Below, piece by piece: positions 62,691 through 64,000 of a DNA stretch of 64,000 bases. The stretch is taken from positions 2,330,501 to 2,394,500 of the forward strand of contig NZ_FNJW01000008.1 of the NCBI RefSeq assembly GCF_900102725.1. The letters run 5' to 3'. The DNA is from Carnobacterium viridans (GTDB lineage: Bacteria > Bacillota > Bacilli > Lactobacillales > Carnobacteriaceae). How positions within the stretch are numbered: position 1 is the stretch's first letter; the number at the start of each line of letters is the position of its first letter. Below the pieces are notes generated by a model. That model was not told the DNA's origin. It was given only the letters and a program-made list of their open reading frames with translations, and ran no database searches. The translations under genes and the position numbers were made by a program.

Positions 62691-63911
62691 TTAACTTTTA
62701 TCAGTTGTCAGTTCTAATAATTTATCACGTAAAGAGGTTTCCATAACGGATAATTCCCGTTCAGCTTCTTTTCGTTTGACTCGTCCATCTTGTTGAATTT
62801 GCAATGTTTCTTGTAGAGTTTCAATTAAATCGTTTTGAGTTTTTTGCAAAGTCTCAATATCGATGATGCCGCGTTCGTTTTCTTTGGCAGTTTCAATAGA
62901 TGAGATTTTTAACATTTCAGAATTCTTCTTCATTAAATCATTCGTTGTTTCGGATACTTGTCGTTGAGCTGTAACAGCATCTTTTTGACGAAGCAACGTA
63001 AGAGCAATCGCAATTTGGTTTTTCCAAAGAGGGATGGCCATATTAATCGAAGATTGGATTTTTTCAGCTAAGGCTTGATTGGTATTTTGAATCAAGCGAA
63101 TCTGTGGAGCTTGTTGAATCGTCATTTGACGCGCAAGTTTCAGATCATGGGTTCTTTTTTCTAAACGGTCTAAAAACTGATTTAAATCATTGACCGTTTG
63201 TACGTCCATTTGATTGGTACTCGTTTCCGCTTTTTTTACAGCCTCTGGAATAAGGTTATTAAGCAAATCGTCAATTTTTACTTCTCCAGCAGCGATGTAA
63301 ATATTTAAGGCATCAAAATAATCTTTGTTCTTATTATAAAGCTGTTCTAACATTAAATTATCGTTTAATAAACCGGCTTTTTCCTTATCTAATTTCACGG
63401 AAATCTTATCAATTTGTGCACCGATTTTTTGATATTTTGCAGTCATTTCATAAATTGATTTTTTTACACGGCCAAATATTTTTTTAAACATATTGCTATC
63501 TTCAGCACGCAAGTCTTCTGGGTTAGCTTCGTTTAAGCGATACATTAAATCATTTAAGGTATCACCAATTTCTCCAGTATCTTGGTTTTGAACATGATTT
63601 AACATAGAATGAGAAAACTCTCCAAGTTTTTGTTGCGCAGCTGAACCATACATCATAACAGATTGAGCGTTAGTGACATCAATTTGTTCAGCTAATGAAC
63701 GAGCTTGTTCTTGACGTTCTTTTGGCAAACTATCAATTAAGCGTGGCACTTGTTCTGTTTGGACCATTTCTTTTTCAATTTGTTCTTGTTTTTGTAAAAC
63801 AGGTGCGTTTTCAGATACATCTCCGAAAGGATTAGCTAATAAACTTTCTAATTCAGAGTCGACTTCTTTGACTGTAGAAGATTGTTTTAGTACTTCGTTT
63901 TCTTTATCCAT
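62691..63911 (-). CDS. telA: TelA/KlaA-like toxic anion resistance family protein (YceH)
   Basis: 406-residue cytoplasmic, mostly helical protein of the TelA family. The N-terminus is acidic and disordered; the core from about residue 125 ([48 protein letters not shown]) to the end is coiled-coil rich. The family was named for tellurite resistance but probably has an envelope-stress role. AAGGAG precedes the ATG. The gene before it on the minus strand ends only 19 bases upstream, as in xpaC-telA operons. Confidence 0.9.
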   Translation of the reverse strand: MDKENEVLKQSSTVKEVDSELESLLANPFGDVSENAPVLQKQEQIEKEMVQTEQVPRLIDSLPKERQEQARSLAEQIDVTNAQSVMMYGSAAQQKLGEFSHSMLNHVQNQDTGEIGDTLNDLMYRLNEANPEDLRAEDSNMFKKIFGRVKKSIYEMTAKYQKIGAQIDKISVKLDKEKAGLLNDNLMLEQLYNKNKDYFDALNIYIAAGEVKIDDLLNNLIPEAVKKAETSTNQMDVQTVNDLNQFLDRLEKRTHDLKLARQMTIQQAPQIRLIQNTNQALAEKIQSSINMAIPLWKNQIAIALTLLRQKDAVTAQRQVSETTNDLMKKNSEMLKISSIETAKENERGIIDIETLQKTQNDLIETLQETLQIQQDGRVKRKEAERELSVMETSLRDKLLELTTDKS

Positions 63912-63930
63912 CTTACCATCTCCTTAAAGA

Positions 63931-64000
63931 TTATAATTCTTCTGATTCTATTGATTGTGTATGACCATTATCGCGTTCAATTGCTTTCTTTGCAAGCTCT
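63931..64000 (-). CDS. 3' end of a gene upstream of telA, probably xpaC-like
   Basis: Only the last 22 codons are in the window (ELAKKAIERDNGHTQSIESE then EL and stop). The sequence is too short to identify by itself. By position it is probably the XpaC family (5-bromo-4-chloroindolyl phosphate hydrolysis protein) that normally precedes telA in this order. It ends 19 bases before the telA start, so cotranscription is likely. Confidence 0.55.
   Translation of the reverse strand, partial: ELAKKAIERDNGHTQSIESEEL

Overview
The window looks like a chromosomal segment of a low-GC Gram-positive bacterium of the order Lactobacillales, most likely Carnobacterium or a close relative. The gene order is that of lactic acid bacteria: clpE followed by ptsH-ptsI, a DUF1827 gene, the yqeG-yqeH-yhbY-nadD-yqeK-rsfS block, xpaC-telA, and DUF3397 in front of mraZ. 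Unlike enterococci and most lactobacilli, it also carries dapF, a DapG-type aspartokinase, and a MurE with the diaminopimelate-type DNPR motif inside the division cluster. Together these point to meso-diaminopimelate peptidoglycan, which is characteristic of Carnobacterium. The species assignment is inference.

Layout. Bases 1-4.8 kb hold the end of a small alarmone synthetase gene, nadK, a pseudouridine synthase, mgtE, and a membrane-anchored metallo-beta-lactamase-fold protein coupled to a DUF3006 gene. From 4.8 to 9.8 kb come a GNAT acetyltransferase, an M42 peptidase, an AI-2E family transporter, NADH oxidase and a secreted thermonuclease-like protein. From 9.8 to 10.3 kb there is an array of eight 52-bp tandem repeats with no credible gene. 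Then follow prfC, DUF1827, a KtrB/TrkH potassium transporter, clpE with a CtsR-type operator, and the PTS genes ptsHI. From 19 to 27.6 kb there is a beta-hydroxyacid dehydrogenase, an aminotransferase, ykuJ, the threonine operon hom-thrC-thrB, cutC, and dapG broken by a one-base frameshift. From 27.7 to 36.2 kb there is a ribosome-assembly/NAD operon, then recQ, tmcAL, yceD and rpmF. From 36.5 to 56.3 kb runs the full division and cell-wall cluster: DUF3397, mraZ, rsmH, ftsL, pbp, murE, mraY, murD, murG, divIB, ftsA, ftsZ, yggS, sepF, yggT, ylmH, divIVA and T-box-ileS. The last part holds dapF, a cold-shock gene, a MarR regulator with a heterodimeric ABC exporter, a GlsB/YeaQ membrane protein, telA and the tail of an xpaC-like gene.

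How the parts work together. Most of the window is core housekeeping, in tightly packed operons that often overlap by a few bases and end in clear intrinsic terminators. The cell-wall genes form one coherent module: DapG and DapF feed diaminopimelate to MurE, MurD/MraY/MurG build lipid II, and FtsL/DivIB/PBP/FtsA/FtsZ/SepF/DivIVA use it at the septum. Several regulatory circuits are readable directly: CtsR at clpE, three MraZ-type repeats at mraZ, a T-box at ileS, and a 26-bp palindrome over the -10 box of the MarR-ABC operon.

The least explained items are non-coding. One is the 52-bp array. The other is a family of three related nested-palindromic intergenic elements at 14.1, 20.2 and 36.3 kb, one of which is inverted and one of which has an enlarged centre. 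The dapG frameshift also deserves checking. No insertion sequence, CRISPR array, prophage, tRNA or rRNA gene was seen.
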